Shown: positions 44,027 to 52,551 of the stretch, piece by piece
Position numbering within the stretch: the first letter of the stretch is position 1
How the letters are laid out: every line of letters begins with the position of its first letter
Source of the DNA: CADEED01 sp035765415
GTDB taxonomy: Bacteria > Pseudomonadota > Gammaproteobacteria > Steroidobacterales > Steroidobacteraceae
Direction of reading: 5' to 3'
NCBI GenBank assembly: GCA_035765415.1
Contig: DASTXR010000047.1
Location: 1 to 64,000, forward strand
DNA length: 64,000 bases
Notes under the pieces: generated by a model
The model's database searches: none
What the model saw: only the letters and a program-made list of their open reading frames with translations
What the model was told of the DNA's origin: nothing
Translations under genes and position numbers: made by a program

Positions 44027-44626
44027 TTATTGAGTTTGTGTAGTGGCCTGGCCGACTCCCATGGGGCTGTCCAGCTCTTTGCCTGAATCGTCCCGCGGGC
44101 GGGGAATTTCTCTGTTCGCGTCCAACGCCTCGTCGGCAGTTGCGAATTGACACTGGCCGACACGATTGAACGTTGCGTTACCGAATTCAATCGTCAAACC
44201 AGCGCGACCGTCTTCTATCCACTCGTGCCAGTGGCCGGCGCCCAGATTACGCGGGGTTGCAGTGACGATTTCCCACTGCATCCCGTCATGTCCCACATCG
44301 GGCTTGCCGGGCGGAAACTGGAAGTCGCCGTGCATGAAGATCTGGTCGCCTTCCTGAGTGGCACGACCGTTCCAGTCCGGGAAGCTGACGGACACCCACA
44401 CGTACCGCTGATGTGTGCCGGCCACAACAGTCCGGAAAAAGCAGATCCTCTGCGTGGCCCACTGGACCTGCTGAGGGGAATTGTCCTGCCAGAACGTGAT
44501 AGTCCACATGTTGCCGCCCGTGACGAGATCGGGCAGGTGCGGGGGCACTGCGTTGGCGCTCATCGAAGCGAGCAGCGTCGCGCAAGCGAGAGGTGCGGAG
44601 CGAAGCAATGTCTTCCGTAACTTCAT
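44027..44626 (-). CDS. Secreted protein of unknown function (B)
   Basis: 199 residues from ATG 44626, which has AAGGAG 7 bp upstream; a longer start at 44671 has none. Signal peptide LLRSAPLACATLLASMSANA. The mature part is rich in aromatic residues and strands (MWTITFWQDNSPQQVQW, RYVWVSVSFPDWNG, AGHWHEWIEDGRAGLTIEFG) with two cysteines (RICFF, GQCQF) able to form one disulfide. No family recognised and no clear similarity to secreted protein A beyond export. It converges on the ECF sigma gene; a copy of the 82-bp leader ends 80 bp upstream of its start. Confidence 0.75.
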   Translation of the reverse strand: MKLRKTLLRSAPLACATLLASMSANAVPPHLPDLVTGGNMWTITFWQDNSPQQVQWATQRICFFRTVVAGTHQRYVWVSVSFPDWNGRATQEGDQIFMHGDFQFPPGKPDVGHDGMQWEIVTATPRNLGAGHWHEWIEDGRAGLTIEFGNATFNRVGQCQFATADEALDANREIPRPRDDSGKELDSPMGVGQATTQTQ

Positions 44627-44705
44627 GATCGAACTCCTTGTGTGATATGAGGTGCGCTGATACCCACTCATTGCACGAACGAGACGGCCGCGGTGGTCTG
44701 TATGG

Positions 44706-44787
44706 GAGCTCCTCGTTGTTTGAGATGCCCGCGATGTTTTTGTCGCGGGCTATCGAATCAAACGACGACGGCGCGTCGATTCCTCAC
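44706..44787 (-). repeat. 82-bp duplicated leader, copy 2
   Basis: 78/82 identical to 42789-42870. The hairpin is one pair longer, GCCCGCGA-CAAAAACA-TCGCGGGC (44750-44727): the change restores a G-C pair that is A-C in copy 1. The embedded GAGGAGCTC is followed by CCATACAG instead of a start codon. The secreted protein B ATG is 80 bp downstream. Confidence 0.85.
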
Positions 44788-44802
44788 GGGGGGACGTGGA
44801 AA

Positions 44803-44848
44803 ATGAAAATGGGGGTCGACCGAGACGGCGCCCCCATTTCATTTTTTT
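44803..44848. terminator. Strong hairpin between tRNA-Arg and leader copy 2
   Basis: GAAAATGGGGG-N15-CCCCCATTTC is followed on the plus strand by TTTTTTT (44842-44848) and on the minus strand by CATTTTCC. It lies just past the 3' end of the minus-strand tRNA gene and most likely terminates it. The AATGGGGG/CCCCCATT arms recall the dispersed repeat but the loop is unrelated. Confidence 0.65.
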
Positions 44849-44852
44849 CATA

Positions 44853-44929
44853 TGGCGCGCCCGGACGGATTCGAACCGCCGACCACCTGGTTCGAAGCCA
44901 GGTGCTCTATCCAGCTGAGCTACGGGCGC
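44853..44929 (-). tRNA. tRNA-Arg (UCG anticodon)
   Basis: The minus strand gives a full cloverleaf. The acceptor is GCGCCCG/CGGGCGC with discriminator G and an encoded CCA (44855-44853). The D arm is GCTCAGCTGGATAGAGC. The anticodon arm is CCTGG-CTTCGAA-CCAGG, so the anticodon is TCG (reads CGA). The T arm is GGCGG-TTCGAAT-CCGTC. A TACAAT box lies 10 bp upstream (44945-44940). Confidence 0.97.
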
Positions 44930-45011
44930 GTGGGCGGGCATTGTAGCCGCACAAACCCTGCCTGGTGTTTTTCCTTGGCGCGGAACGATTTTCTCGGCAG
45001 GATGCGCGCCG

Positions 45012-45761
45012 ATGTCAAAAAAGTTCTATGTCGTATGGCGCGGCGCAAACACGGGTGTCTTCCATGACTGGCCCACGACGCTTGCGCTGGTCGCCGGTTT
45101 TTCCGGCGCGCAGTACAAGGCGTTCCCAACTCTGGCCGAAGCAGAAGCTGCGTTTCGCCGTGGCGCTCCCGCACCTGCCCCTGCCGCCCCGGCAGGCGGC
45201 AAGTCGCGTATCGCGCGCACAGACCACGCAGAGGCCGTCGCCGCATCGGACACGGTCATCTTCTGCGATGGCGCCTGCGATCCGAACCCGGGGAAAGCCG
45301 GCTCAGGGATGGCGGTTTACCGGGGCGGCGAGCTCGCGAGTCTCTGGTATGGCGCATACAACCCCGCCGGAACCAACAACACCGCGGAACTGAATGCGCT
45401 GCTTCAGGCGTTGATGCTCGCCAGGGCGGAGATCCACGCGGGAAAAACCGTGCAGGTGCGCAGCGATTCTTCGTATGGACTGAACGCCGTGACGAAATGG
45501 GCTGCCGGGTGGAAGAAGCGAGGCTGGCGCAAGGCGGAAGGCGAGATCAAGAACCTGGAAGTCATCCAGGAACTTCATGCGCTGTATCTGGAGATCGAGA
45601 GCGACGTGAAACTCCAGCACGTGAGTGCGCACGTGGGAATCGAAGGCAACGAGCTAGCGGATCGAATGGCGATGCTCGCGGTCGAACGTCGCGAGGTCCA
45701 ATGGCGCAGATACGAGGAAACGCTGGATGTCGGCAAGCTGCTGAAAATGCGTTCGGGCTGA
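45012..45761 (+). CDS. rnhA: Ribonuclease HI with N-terminal hybrid-binding domain
   Basis: 249 residues. The N-terminal viroplasmin/hybrid-binding domain (3-50: KFYVVWRGANTGVFHDW, FSGAQYKAFPTLAEAEAAF) binds RNA-DNA duplex. A Pro/Ala linker (52-62) and an RNase HI domain follow. Catalytic carboxylates are Asp86 (FCDGACDPNPG), Glu126 (NNTAELNAL), Asp152 (RSDSSYGLN) and Asp217 (GNELADRMA). It removes RNA from RNA-DNA hybrids such as R-loops and primers. This eukaryote-like domain order occurs in many bacteria. Confidence 0.94.
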   Translation: MSKKFYVVWRGANTGVFHDWPTTLALVAGFSGAQYKAFPTLAEAEAAFRRGAPAPAPAAPAGGKSRIARTDHAEAVAASDTVIFCDGACDPNPGKAGSGMAVYRGGELASLWYGAYNPAGTNNTAELNALLQALMLARAEIHAGKTVQVRSDSSYGLNAVTKWAAGWKKRGWRKAEGEIKNLEVIQELHALYLEIESDVKLQHVSAHVGIEGNELADRMAMLAVERREVQWRRYEETLDVGKLLKMRSG

Positions 45762-45772
45762 GAGGCCGGTGG

Positions 45773-46954
45773 TCATTGCGTGCTTCGCAACGGCCGGAAA
45801 AATTCGCGAATATCCGCCACGAGCGCCTCCGGCTGCTCCATGGCTGCGAAATGGCCGCCTTTCCCGAATTCTGTCCATCGCTGCACGTTGAAAAAGCGCT
45901 CCGCCCAGACGCGCGGCGGATGGGACAGATCCTTCGGGAAAATCGCAAACCCCGCGGGCACGTCATGCGACCCGAGTTTTTGTTTGACCACTTCGGCGAT
46001 CCAGCGCGGCGGCCCGGCGTTCAGCACATCGAAGTACGGCATGAACGCGCGGCCGATGCTGCCGGTGACCCAGTACACCATCGCATTGGTGAGCATTTCG
46101 TCCCGGGTATAACACGCGTCGAGATCGCCATCGCAGTCGCTCCAGCGCTGAAACTTTTCGGTCAGCCACGCCGCGAGGCCGATCGGTGAATCATTGAGCC
46201 CGTCGGCCAGTGTCTGCGGCTTGCGGCCCTGGATCAGGGCGTATGCGCCCTGTTCCTGCTGGAATCGCTGGATGTGCTCGACGTACTCACGTTCCACGGG
46301 CTGCAGATCATCCGGCGTCTTCAACGAATGCCAGAACGGTACGTCGGTGAGGTGAATGCCGATCACGGACTTCGCATGGCTGCGCGCAACGTGTTCGGTG
46401 ATCGTGCTGCCCCAGTCGCCGCCATGCGCGCCGTAGCGCTCGTAGCCCAGCACGTCGGTCATGAGCTGGTGCCAGGTGTCATGTACGCGGAACAGCCCAC
46501 CCGAGTGGCGCAGCTCCCGTGAAAATGCGCACCACGGCAGGCTGGGCACGATGACGTCGAATGCATCGTCGTCGCTTCCGCCATGCGCGGACGGATCGGT
46601 CAGCATCGGGATGATCTTCAGGAAGCGCGTGAACGAGTCGGGAAATCCATGGGTGAGCAGCAGCGGAATCGGCTGGGCGCCTTTCCCGCGCTCGTGAATG
46701 AAATGGATGTCCGCGCCGTTGATCGCGGCACGGAAGTGCGCGAAGCGATTCAGCTTCGATTCTTCGGACCGCCAGTCATACCCGCTGCGCCAGTACGCGA
46801 GCAGGTCGCGTAGATAGACCGGGCTCGCGCCGGCATCCCATCCCGGCGGACCCTGCAGGGGCGGCATTCGCGTGGCCGCGAGGCGCACGGCGAGATCGGC
46901 GAGGATCGGCTCGCCGACGCTGATCTCAAACGGCCTTGCCCGCGCGAAATCCAT
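45773..46954 (-). CDS. Epoxide hydrolase, EHN-domain alpha/beta hydrolase (copy 1)
   Basis: 393 residues. The N-terminal EHN domain (PFEISVGEPILADLAVRLAAT, then YLRDLLAYWRSGYDW) caps an alpha/beta hydrolase. Oxyanion region THGFPDS, nucleophile Asp180 in HGGDWGSTI and C-terminal catalytic His in GKGGHFAAMEQPE match microsomal/juvenile-hormone epoxide hydrolases. ATG 46954 is chosen; the frame extends to a TTG at 46990. It overlaps the upstream paralogue by 29 bp. Substrate unknown. Confidence 0.88.
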   Translation of the reverse strand: MDFARARPFEISVGEPILADLAVRLAATRMPPLQGPPGWDAGASPVYLRDLLAYWRSGYDWRSEESKLNRFAHFRAAINGADIHFIHERGKGAQPIPLLLTHGFPDSFTRFLKIIPMLTDPSAHGGSDDDAFDVIVPSLPWCAFSRELRHSGGLFRVHDTWHQLMTDVLGYERYGAHGGDWGSTITEHVARSHAKSVIGIHLTDVPFWHSLKTPDDLQPVEREYVEHIQRFQQEQGAYALIQGRKPQTLADGLNDSPIGLAAWLTEKFQRWSDCDGDLDACYTRDEMLTNAMVYWVTGSIGRAFMPYFDVLNAGPPRWIAEVVKQKLGSHDVPAGFAIFPKDLSHPPRVWAERFFNVQRWTEFGKGGHFAAMEQPEALVADIREFFRPLRSTQ

Positions 46955-48128
46955 GATGTGCCCGTTGACTGAGTGGCTCGGCGAGTGCAACCACGAACCC
47001 TTTGAGGTCCGCCGCGAACTCCGCGGGCCTTTCCCAGGCGCCGAAGTGTCCGCCGTCCGGCATCTCGGTCCACCTCACCACGTTGAGCGTTCGCTCGGCG
47101 AGCCGGCGCGGCAGGATGCCGGCCAGGTCGCGCGGAAACAGCGCGAGCCCCACCGGGCAATCCACGTGATCGTCCTTGCCCAGCGACGGCCGCCGCGTTT
47201 CGGCGAGGTACCCGTAGATGGACGACTGGATGGTCTGCGTGGCCCAGTAGATAGTGATGTTGGTCAGCATCTCGTCCTTGCTGAAACTCTGCTCGAGATG
47301 GCGCGGCGAATCGCACCAGGAATGAAAGCGATCGACGATCCACGAAGCGAGGCCGGCCGGCGAATCGTTGAGGCTCGCAGCCAGTGCGCGCGGCTGCGAC
47401 ATGTGCACGGCCGCGTAGGCGCCATCCTCCATGAACCTGCGGTTGGCCGCGGCGACGTACTTCTGCTCGATATCGGTGAGCGTGCCGCCATGTTCGCGCC
47501 AGCCGATGTCGGTGAGATGGATACCCATCACCGAAGCGGGAAACTGGATCGCAATGCTTTGCGCGATGGCGCTGCCGCCGTCGCCGCCGGACACGATGAA
47601 TTGCTCATAACCCAGCACCTCGGTCATCAGGCGGTGCAGGAGCCGCGCGGAAGCCTTGATCGACGGCACATCGCCCGGCGGCCCGATCTGCCCGGTGAAT
47701 GCAAACCCGGGCAACGACGGCACGACCACGTCGCAGGTGAGGTCGTCCGCGTAGTCGTCTTCCGCGCCAACGAGCAGCGGAATCGCTACCCGATAACGCA
47801 GAAACGAGTCCGGCCAGCCGTGCAGCAACAGCACGGGAACCGAACGCGCGCTCAATCCCGTCTCGTGAATGTAGTGCACGCGCGCGTCGTCGATGTCCGC
47901 CACGAAATGCGCGAGTTGATTGAGCTCGCGTTCATGCCGGCGCCAGTCGTACCCGTCGCGCCAGTAGTCGAGCAGCGCATCGAGGTAGTCAGGGTCACTG
48001 CCACCCTCCCACCCTGCGCGCTCGAGCACGCGTGTTCGTCGCGTGCGAGAGAGGCGCATCCGCAAATCGTCCAGCACCTGGTCGGGAATGCCGATGCGAA
48101 ACGGCTGTGTCGACGGCAGCGTGGCCAT
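46926..48128 (-). CDS. Epoxide hydrolase, EHN-domain alpha/beta hydrolase (copy 2)
   Basis: 400 residues, the same architecture as the overlapping downstream gene: EHN domain (PFRIGIPDQVLDDLRMRL, YLDALLDYWRDGYDW), LLHGWPDSFLRY, nucleophile Asp183 in SGGDGGSAIAQ, and His in PDGGHFGAWERP. The nucleophile elbow has Gly where copy 1 has Trp, so the two have diverged in the active site. The pair forms an operon of old tandem duplicates. Hydrolysis of epoxides to diols is the family reaction. Confidence 0.88.
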   Translation of the reverse strand: MATLPSTQPFRIGIPDQVLDDLRMRLSRTRRTRVLERAGWEGGSDPDYLDALLDYWRDGYDWRRHERELNQLAHFVADIDDARVHYIHETGLSARSVPVLLLHGWPDSFLRYRVAIPLLVGAEDDYADDLTCDVVVPSLPGFAFTGQIGPPGDVPSIKASARLLHRLMTEVLGYEQFIVSGGDGGSAIAQSIAIQFPASVMGIHLTDIGWREHGGTLTDIEQKYVAAANRRFMEDGAYAAVHMSQPRALAASLNDSPAGLASWIVDRFHSWCDSPRHLEQSFSKDEMLTNITIYWATQTIQSSIYGYLAETRRPSLGKDDHVDCPVGLALFPRDLAGILPRRLAERTLNVVRWTEMPDGGHFGAWERPAEFAADLKGFVVALAEPLSQRAHHGFRAGKAV

Positions 48129-48238
48129 GCGAACAGCCTACTCGCAGAGGTGGTCATCCTTCTGGCTCACCTGCCGTCGTTCGAGTCTGACGGATGTCGC
48201 GCATCGTCACCGATGAGCGACGGGTTTTGCTGCGCCGC

Positions 48239-50224
48239 TCAGAGCATCGCCCGAACCAGCAGCCGGACCTCGCGGCCAGGCAGAATCACCTCGTCCTTGT
48301 TGAGAGAGACGGCGTTGCGCTGAACGCGATCGGTCAGGTTGCGTCCAACCAGCGTGATTTCGAAGTTCGTGCGCTTCTCGAGCGGACGCCATGTCGCCTG
48401 CGCGTCGACCGACACGAACCCCGCGGTGGGTGTTTCCGCCTGAGCAAGGTTGTCTTCACGCGGCCCGGTGTACTTGACGAGAAACCCGCCACCGATCCGC
48501 TGCCCGTCCCAGTTGAGCCCGAGCCCCACGTGGTAGGGCGAAATGCGCGGCACTTCACCGCCGCCATCGAGCTTCGCACGCACGTAGTCTGCCAGCACGA
48601 TGCCGCGCAGGGGCGCGCCTGCGGCTTCGGCCAGCTCGACGGTCGCACGCGCTTCGGCGCCCCAGTACGTCGCATCGCGCTGCTCGTAAATGAGCTCATC
48701 GAGCTCTCCGCCGTCGTCGTCGACGCAAATACCCTCGTCGTCACAGGTACGGCCCGTCAGATTCCCGAAAATGTAGTCCGTGAAATCCGAGCCCCACACC
48801 GCCGCTTCGAAACTTGCGCTTTTCGTGTCGTAGCGCAGGGTCGCCTCGAGTGAATTCGCGCGCTCTTCGTCGAACCCGGGATTGCCAATCTCGAACGTGC
48901 CCGTCGCTTCATGCGGCCCTCGCGCATACAGCTCGGTCTGCCCCGGCGCGCGTGCCGCGCTCGACAGCGTGAGCCCGAGCTGCAGCGCTTCGCTGGCCTC
49001 GAACAACAGCCCTGCGGACGCGCTGACCGGCGTGAAGCTGCGCGTAGTCGGAACGTCGTCCAGCGGCGTGCCGTCGACGTCCACGGCCTCGACGCGTGCG
49101 CCGACATGCAGGTGAAGTTGCGTCGACAAGGGCGCATCCGCGAAGGCGAATGCCGCCGCCGTCCTGGTCTCGGTCGGCAGTAGATAGTCGGCTCCCTCGC
49201 CGAGCGCCGCGAACTGCCGGTTCTGGAACTGCATGCCGAGCGCGGCGGCGGAGAACGGACCCACGGCGCCGAACAAGGCCTCGGCGCGCGCGTCCCATTC
49301 GTCATCCTTGAATGTCGAGCCCACCTCGCCGGTGTCGAGCGCGATTTCGCTGTGTTCGTAGTCGGCATGGCCTCCTTCGATGGTCAACGTCTGGAACGTG
49401 CCGATCTGCGGTGCAAACGAGGCGCGCAGCAGCTCCTTCGTCTGCTCCATGTCTATGAAAGCGCCTTCGCCGGGAATCCCGTATGCGGAGTCGTAGTGGA
49501 TCACCGCAGCCCCGACGCGGTTCTTGTCGAATAGATAGGAACCGCCGAGGGAATAGCCGTCGCCGCGAAAGAACGAGTTGGCCATCGTGCCGCCGGGAAT
49601 CTCGTAGTCGTCCGCTTCCCGCCTGAAGCCGTCGGCGTGGACGGCGAACGCGCCGATGCGGCCATCCAGCAGCGCCGATCCCTGGCGTGTGTCCGCGTTC
49701 GTGCCGTACAGACCCGTGAGTTCCGCGGCGAAAGGTTTGTCGGGCAGACGCGCGGGCACGCGGTTGTTGATGGCGTTGATGACGCCGCCGATCGCCTGGC
49801 TGCCGTAACGCAGCGTCGCTGCTCCGCGTATCACTTCGATGCGCTGCGCCGACAACGGATCGATGGGAATTCCGTGGTCGGGGCCGACGTCGGCGACATC
49901 GAAGCTGCCGATGCCGTCTTCGAGCGTGCGCACCCGGTTCGAGTCGAAACCGCGAATCACGGGCCGGCTGGCGCCGGAGGCGAAACCGCTGCCGGTCACG
50001 CCCGGAGTGTTTGCGAGCGCATCCGCGAGGTTGGCGCCGCCGGCCCGCAGGATCTCGTCGCGGTCGACGGTTTCGACGATGGTGGCGAGCTTGTCCTCGG
50101 GCGTGATCGGCGAGGCGCTGATGACGATGGTGTCGATGGAAGACGCGGGGTCGGCCGCGTGGGTGGCTGCGCTGCCGAACGTCGACAGGAACAGCAAGGC
50201 CCGAACGGGCTTGCGCATGGACAT
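48239..50224 (-). CDS. TonB-dependent receptor, ZnuD-like
   Basis: 661 residues. Signal peptide (KPVRALLFLSTFGSAATHA). Plug: ADALANTPGVTGSGF, then RPVIRGFDSNRVRTLEDGIG and QRIEVIRGAATLRYGSQAIGGVINAINN. Barrel ends LVRAML. The plug text is that of the ZnuD/zinc-heme receptor group. An extracellular loop with CDDEGICVDDDGGELDE, rich in acidic and Cys residues, could bind metal. ATG 50224 has GGAG 8 bp upstream. It follows a DUF2946-like gene, a pairing seen with metal-uptake receptors. Zinc as substrate is inference. Confidence 0.87.
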   Translation of the reverse strand: MSMRKPVRALLFLSTFGSAATHAADPASSIDTIVISASPITPEDKLATIVETVDRDEILRAGGANLADALANTPGVTGSGFASGASRPVIRGFDSNRVRTLEDGIGSFDVADVGPDHGIPIDPLSAQRIEVIRGAATLRYGSQAIGGVINAINNRVPARLPDKPFAAELTGLYGTNADTRQGSALLDGRIGAFAVHADGFRREADDYEIPGGTMANSFFRGDGYSLGGSYLFDKNRVGAAVIHYDSAYGIPGEGAFIDMEQTKELLRASFAPQIGTFQTLTIEGGHADYEHSEIALDTGEVGSTFKDDEWDARAEALFGAVGPFSAAALGMQFQNRQFAALGEGADYLLPTETRTAAAFAFADAPLSTQLHLHVGARVEAVDVDGTPLDDVPTTRSFTPVSASAGLLFEASEALQLGLTLSSAARAPGQTELYARGPHEATGTFEIGNPGFDEERANSLEATLRYDTKSASFEAAVWGSDFTDYIFGNLTGRTCDDEGICVDDDGGELDELIYEQRDATYWGAEARATVELAEAAGAPLRGIVLADYVRAKLDGGGEVPRISPYHVGLGLNWDGQRIGGGFLVKYTGPREDNLAQAETPTAGFVSVDAQATWRPLEKRTNFEITLVGRNLTDRVQRNAVSLNKDEVILPGREVRLLVRAML

Positions 50225-50289
50225 GGGAAATCTCCTTCCGAAACTAACAAACACGCGGCAGTGAGCGCCCGCGTGGAATCACTTGTCGT

Positions 50290-50598
50290 TCAGGAGAAGG
50301 AAGGAGGAGCGCGCGAACGGAACGCCGAGAAGGCGCGATGCGGAACGCTGACGAACGCGGCGACGTCGGCCGCGCGGTCGTGGGACACCTGGACTGCCAG
50401 CACCACGGTGGGCGCGCCGCCCGCCATGTTCTGCATCGGCGCGAAGGAGGCGCACTCGCCGCAGAGCTGGCTCGGCGTCGGAGTGGCGTGCGGATCGGCT
50501 TTGTAGTGGCTGCTGGCGTGCACCACCATGCCGAGCTGGGCGAACAACAACGCCAGCGACAGCACATGCGCGAACCAGCGGCGATTACGTCGAATCAA
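50290..50598 (-). CDS. DUF2946-like small membrane protein
   Basis: About 102 residues. N-terminal basic RRNRRW, one hydrophobic helix (FAHVLSLALLFAQLGMVVHA) and a periplasmic tail with His/Cys (HASSHYKADPH, LCGECASF), as in DUF2946 proteins that sit beside metal-related TonB receptors. The start is uncertain: TTG 50598 has an ideal GGAGG 5 bp upstream, while the frame is open to a GTG at 50667 with extra, unconserved residues. It precedes the ZnuD-like receptor by 65 bp. Confidence 0.65.
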   Translation of the reverse strand: MIRRNRRWFAHVLSLALLFAQLGMVVHASSHYKADPHATPTPSQLCGECASFAPMQNMAGGAPTVVLAVQVSHDRAADVAAFVSVPHRAFSAFRSRAPPSFS

Positions 50599-50699
50599 AT
50601 CGGCCTCCGCGGCCAAGTATTCCCGCAAGCACACCTGTCGACAAGGTCGGCCCGGCGAAAGTTGCACACCGGCGTTGCCCTGCCCACCAAACTAACGGA

Positions 50700-50722
50700 C
50701 GCCGCCGCCTCGGCGGCGTTTT
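50700..50722. terminator. GC-rich hairpin between DUF2946-like gene and dehydratase
   Basis: CGCCGCCG-CCT-CGGCGGCG followed on the plus strand by TTTT. It sits 19 bp past the stop of the minus-strand dehydratase gene and separates the two minus-strand units; on that strand no T-run follows. Confidence 0.5.
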
Positions 50723-50741
50723 CCGTCGTGGGCGTCAGCCT

Positions 50742-52454
50742 TCAATGAGAATCGCGCGTCACGACGGTGCCGCTTCCACCCACCAGGAAGTCCAGATCCG
50801 CGCCCTTGTCGGCTTGCTGCACGTGCTCGACATAGAGCTTGTAATAGCCGCGCTTCGGCGGCTCCGGCGCCTTCCACGCCGCACGGCGGCTGGCGAGCTC
50901 CGCGTCGCTCACGTCGAGATGCAGCTTCCGCGCCGGCACGTCGAGCTCGATGATGTCACCGGTCTGCACCAGCGCCAGCGGACCGCCGGCCGCGGACTCC
51001 GGCGCCACGTGCAACACGACGGTGCCGTAGGCCGTGCCGCTCATGCGCGCATCGGAGATGCGCACCATGTCCGTGATGCCCTTGCGCAGCACCTTGGGCG
51101 GCAGCGGCATGTTGCCGACCTCGGCCATGCCCGGGTATCCCTTCGGGCCGCAGCCCTTGAGCACCATGATGGAGTTCTCGTCGATGTCGAGACTCTCGTC
51201 GTCGATCTTCGCTTTCAGGTCTTCGATGGTCTCGAACACCACCGCCTTGCCGCGGTGCCTGAGTAGTTTGGGCGTGGCGGCCGAGGGCTTGATGACCGCG
51301 CCATCGGGCGCGAGATTGCCGCGCAGGATGGCGATGCCGGCGTTCGCCTTGAACGGATCGTCGAAAGACTTGATGACGTCGCGATTCCACACCGGCGCAC
51401 CGGCGATGTTCTCGCCGAGGGTCTTGCCGTTGGCGGTGATCGCATCCTGGTTCAGCACCGCGGCGATCTCTTTGAGGACGGCGGGCAATCCACCGGCGTA
51501 GTAGAAATCTTCCATGAGGTACTGGCCCGAGGGCTGCAGGTTCACGAGGCATGGAAGCTGCGAGCCGAGCTTGTCCCAGTCCGTCAGCTCGAGCTTGACC
51601 CCCAGGCGGCCTGCGATGGCTAACAAGTGCACCACGGAGTTGGTGGAGCCGCCGATGGCGGCGTTGGCCTTGATGGCGTTCTCGAACGCCTGGCGCGTGA
51701 GGATCTTCGACAGCACGAGGTCTTCACGCACCATCTCGACGATGCGCCGCCCGGATAACTGCGCCAGCCGGTAGCGCCGTGAATCGACGGCCGGAATGGC
51801 GGCGTTGCCGGGCAACGAGACGCCCAGCGCCTCGACCATGCTGGCCATCGTCGACGCCGTGCCCATCGTCATGCAATGGCCTTTCGAGCGATGCATGCAG
51901 GATTCGGCGGCCGTGAATTCCTCCTGCGACATCTTTCCGGCCCGCACGTCTTCGGACATCTGCCACACGCCGGTGCCCGAACCGATCTGCTTGCCACGAA
52001 AGCGCCCTGACAACATCGGCCCGCCCGAAATGCCGATGGTCGGCAAATCGCAACTCGCGGCGCCCATGAGCAGCGACGGCGTGGTTTTGTCGCAACCCAT
52101 GAGCAGCACGACACCATCCATCGGATTGCCGCGAATGGATTCTTCGACGTCCATGCTGGCGAGATTGCGGAACAACATCGCCGTGGGCTTGAGCTGCGTT
52201 TCGCCCAGCGACATCACCGGAAACTCGAGCGGAAACCCGCCGGCTTCGAGGACGCCACGCTTTACAAATTCTGCGATCTCGCGGAAATGCCCATTGCAGG
52301 GAGTGAGTTCGCTCCAGGTGTTGCAGATGCCGATGACCGGCCGCCCGTCGAACATGTCATCCGGATACCCCTGGTTCTTGAGCCAGCTTCGATGGATGAA
52401 GCCGTCCTTGTCCTTCTTGCCGAACCAGTCCTGACTGCGCAACCGACGCTTCAT
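50742..52454 (-). CDS. IlvD/Edd-family sugar-acid dehydratase (L-arabinonate type)
   Basis: 570 residues. [2Fe-2S] ligands are expected at Cys53 (LTPCNGH), Cys121 (MGCDKTTPS) and Cys194 (KGHCMTMGTAST). The WFGKKDKDGFIHRSWLKNQG start and overall text match L-arabinonate/pentonate dehydratases and differ from the amino-acid-biosynthetic IlvD. It would turn a pentonate into 2-keto-3-deoxypentonate. ATG 52454 is chosen. Divergent from the dehydrogenase-AraD1-transporter operon, which supports the sugar-acid role. Confidence 0.9.
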   Translation of the reverse strand: MKRRLRSQDWFGKKDKDGFIHRSWLKNQGYPDDMFDGRPVIGICNTWSELTPCNGHFREIAEFVKRGVLEAGGFPLEFPVMSLGETQLKPTAMLFRNLASMDVEESIRGNPMDGVVLLMGCDKTTPSLLMGAASCDLPTIGISGGPMLSGRFRGKQIGSGTGVWQMSEDVRAGKMSQEEFTAAESCMHRSKGHCMTMGTASTMASMVEALGVSLPGNAAIPAVDSRRYRLAQLSGRRIVEMVREDLVLSKILTRQAFENAIKANAAIGGSTNSVVHLLAIAGRLGVKLELTDWDKLGSQLPCLVNLQPSGQYLMEDFYYAGGLPAVLKEIAAVLNQDAITANGKTLGENIAGAPVWNRDVIKSFDDPFKANAGIAILRGNLAPDGAVIKPSAATPKLLRHRGKAVVFETIEDLKAKIDDESLDIDENSIMVLKGCGPKGYPGMAEVGNMPLPPKVLRKGITDMVRISDARMSGTAYGTVVLHVAPESAAGGPLALVQTGDIIELDVPARKLHLDVSDAELASRRAAWKAPEPPKRGYYKLYVEHVQQADKGADLDFLVGGSGTVVTRDSH

Positions 52455-52511
52455 CTTCGAAACCCGTGAATGAGAAGGGGCGCACCTTCGCACAAGCAGC
52501 GCCGGAATATC

Positions 52512-52517
52512 TATACT
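52512..52517 (+). promoter_or_regulatory. -10 box of the pentose operon
   Basis: TATACT 34 bp upstream of the SDR start in the 97-bp divergent gap. A TTCGCA at 52487-52492 could be a poor -35 (19-bp spacing). No operator palindrome recognised. Confidence 0.3.
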
Positions 52518-52551
52518 TCAGCGCTTTTCGCGCAGCCCCCGAGGCCTTTCA

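Noticed and set aside
50742..52454. IlvD-family gene considered as dihydroxy-acid dehydratase of branched-chain amino-acid synthesis
   Set aside because: No ilv genes are nearby, the N-terminal text is that of pentonate dehydratases, and it is divergent from a sugar operon.
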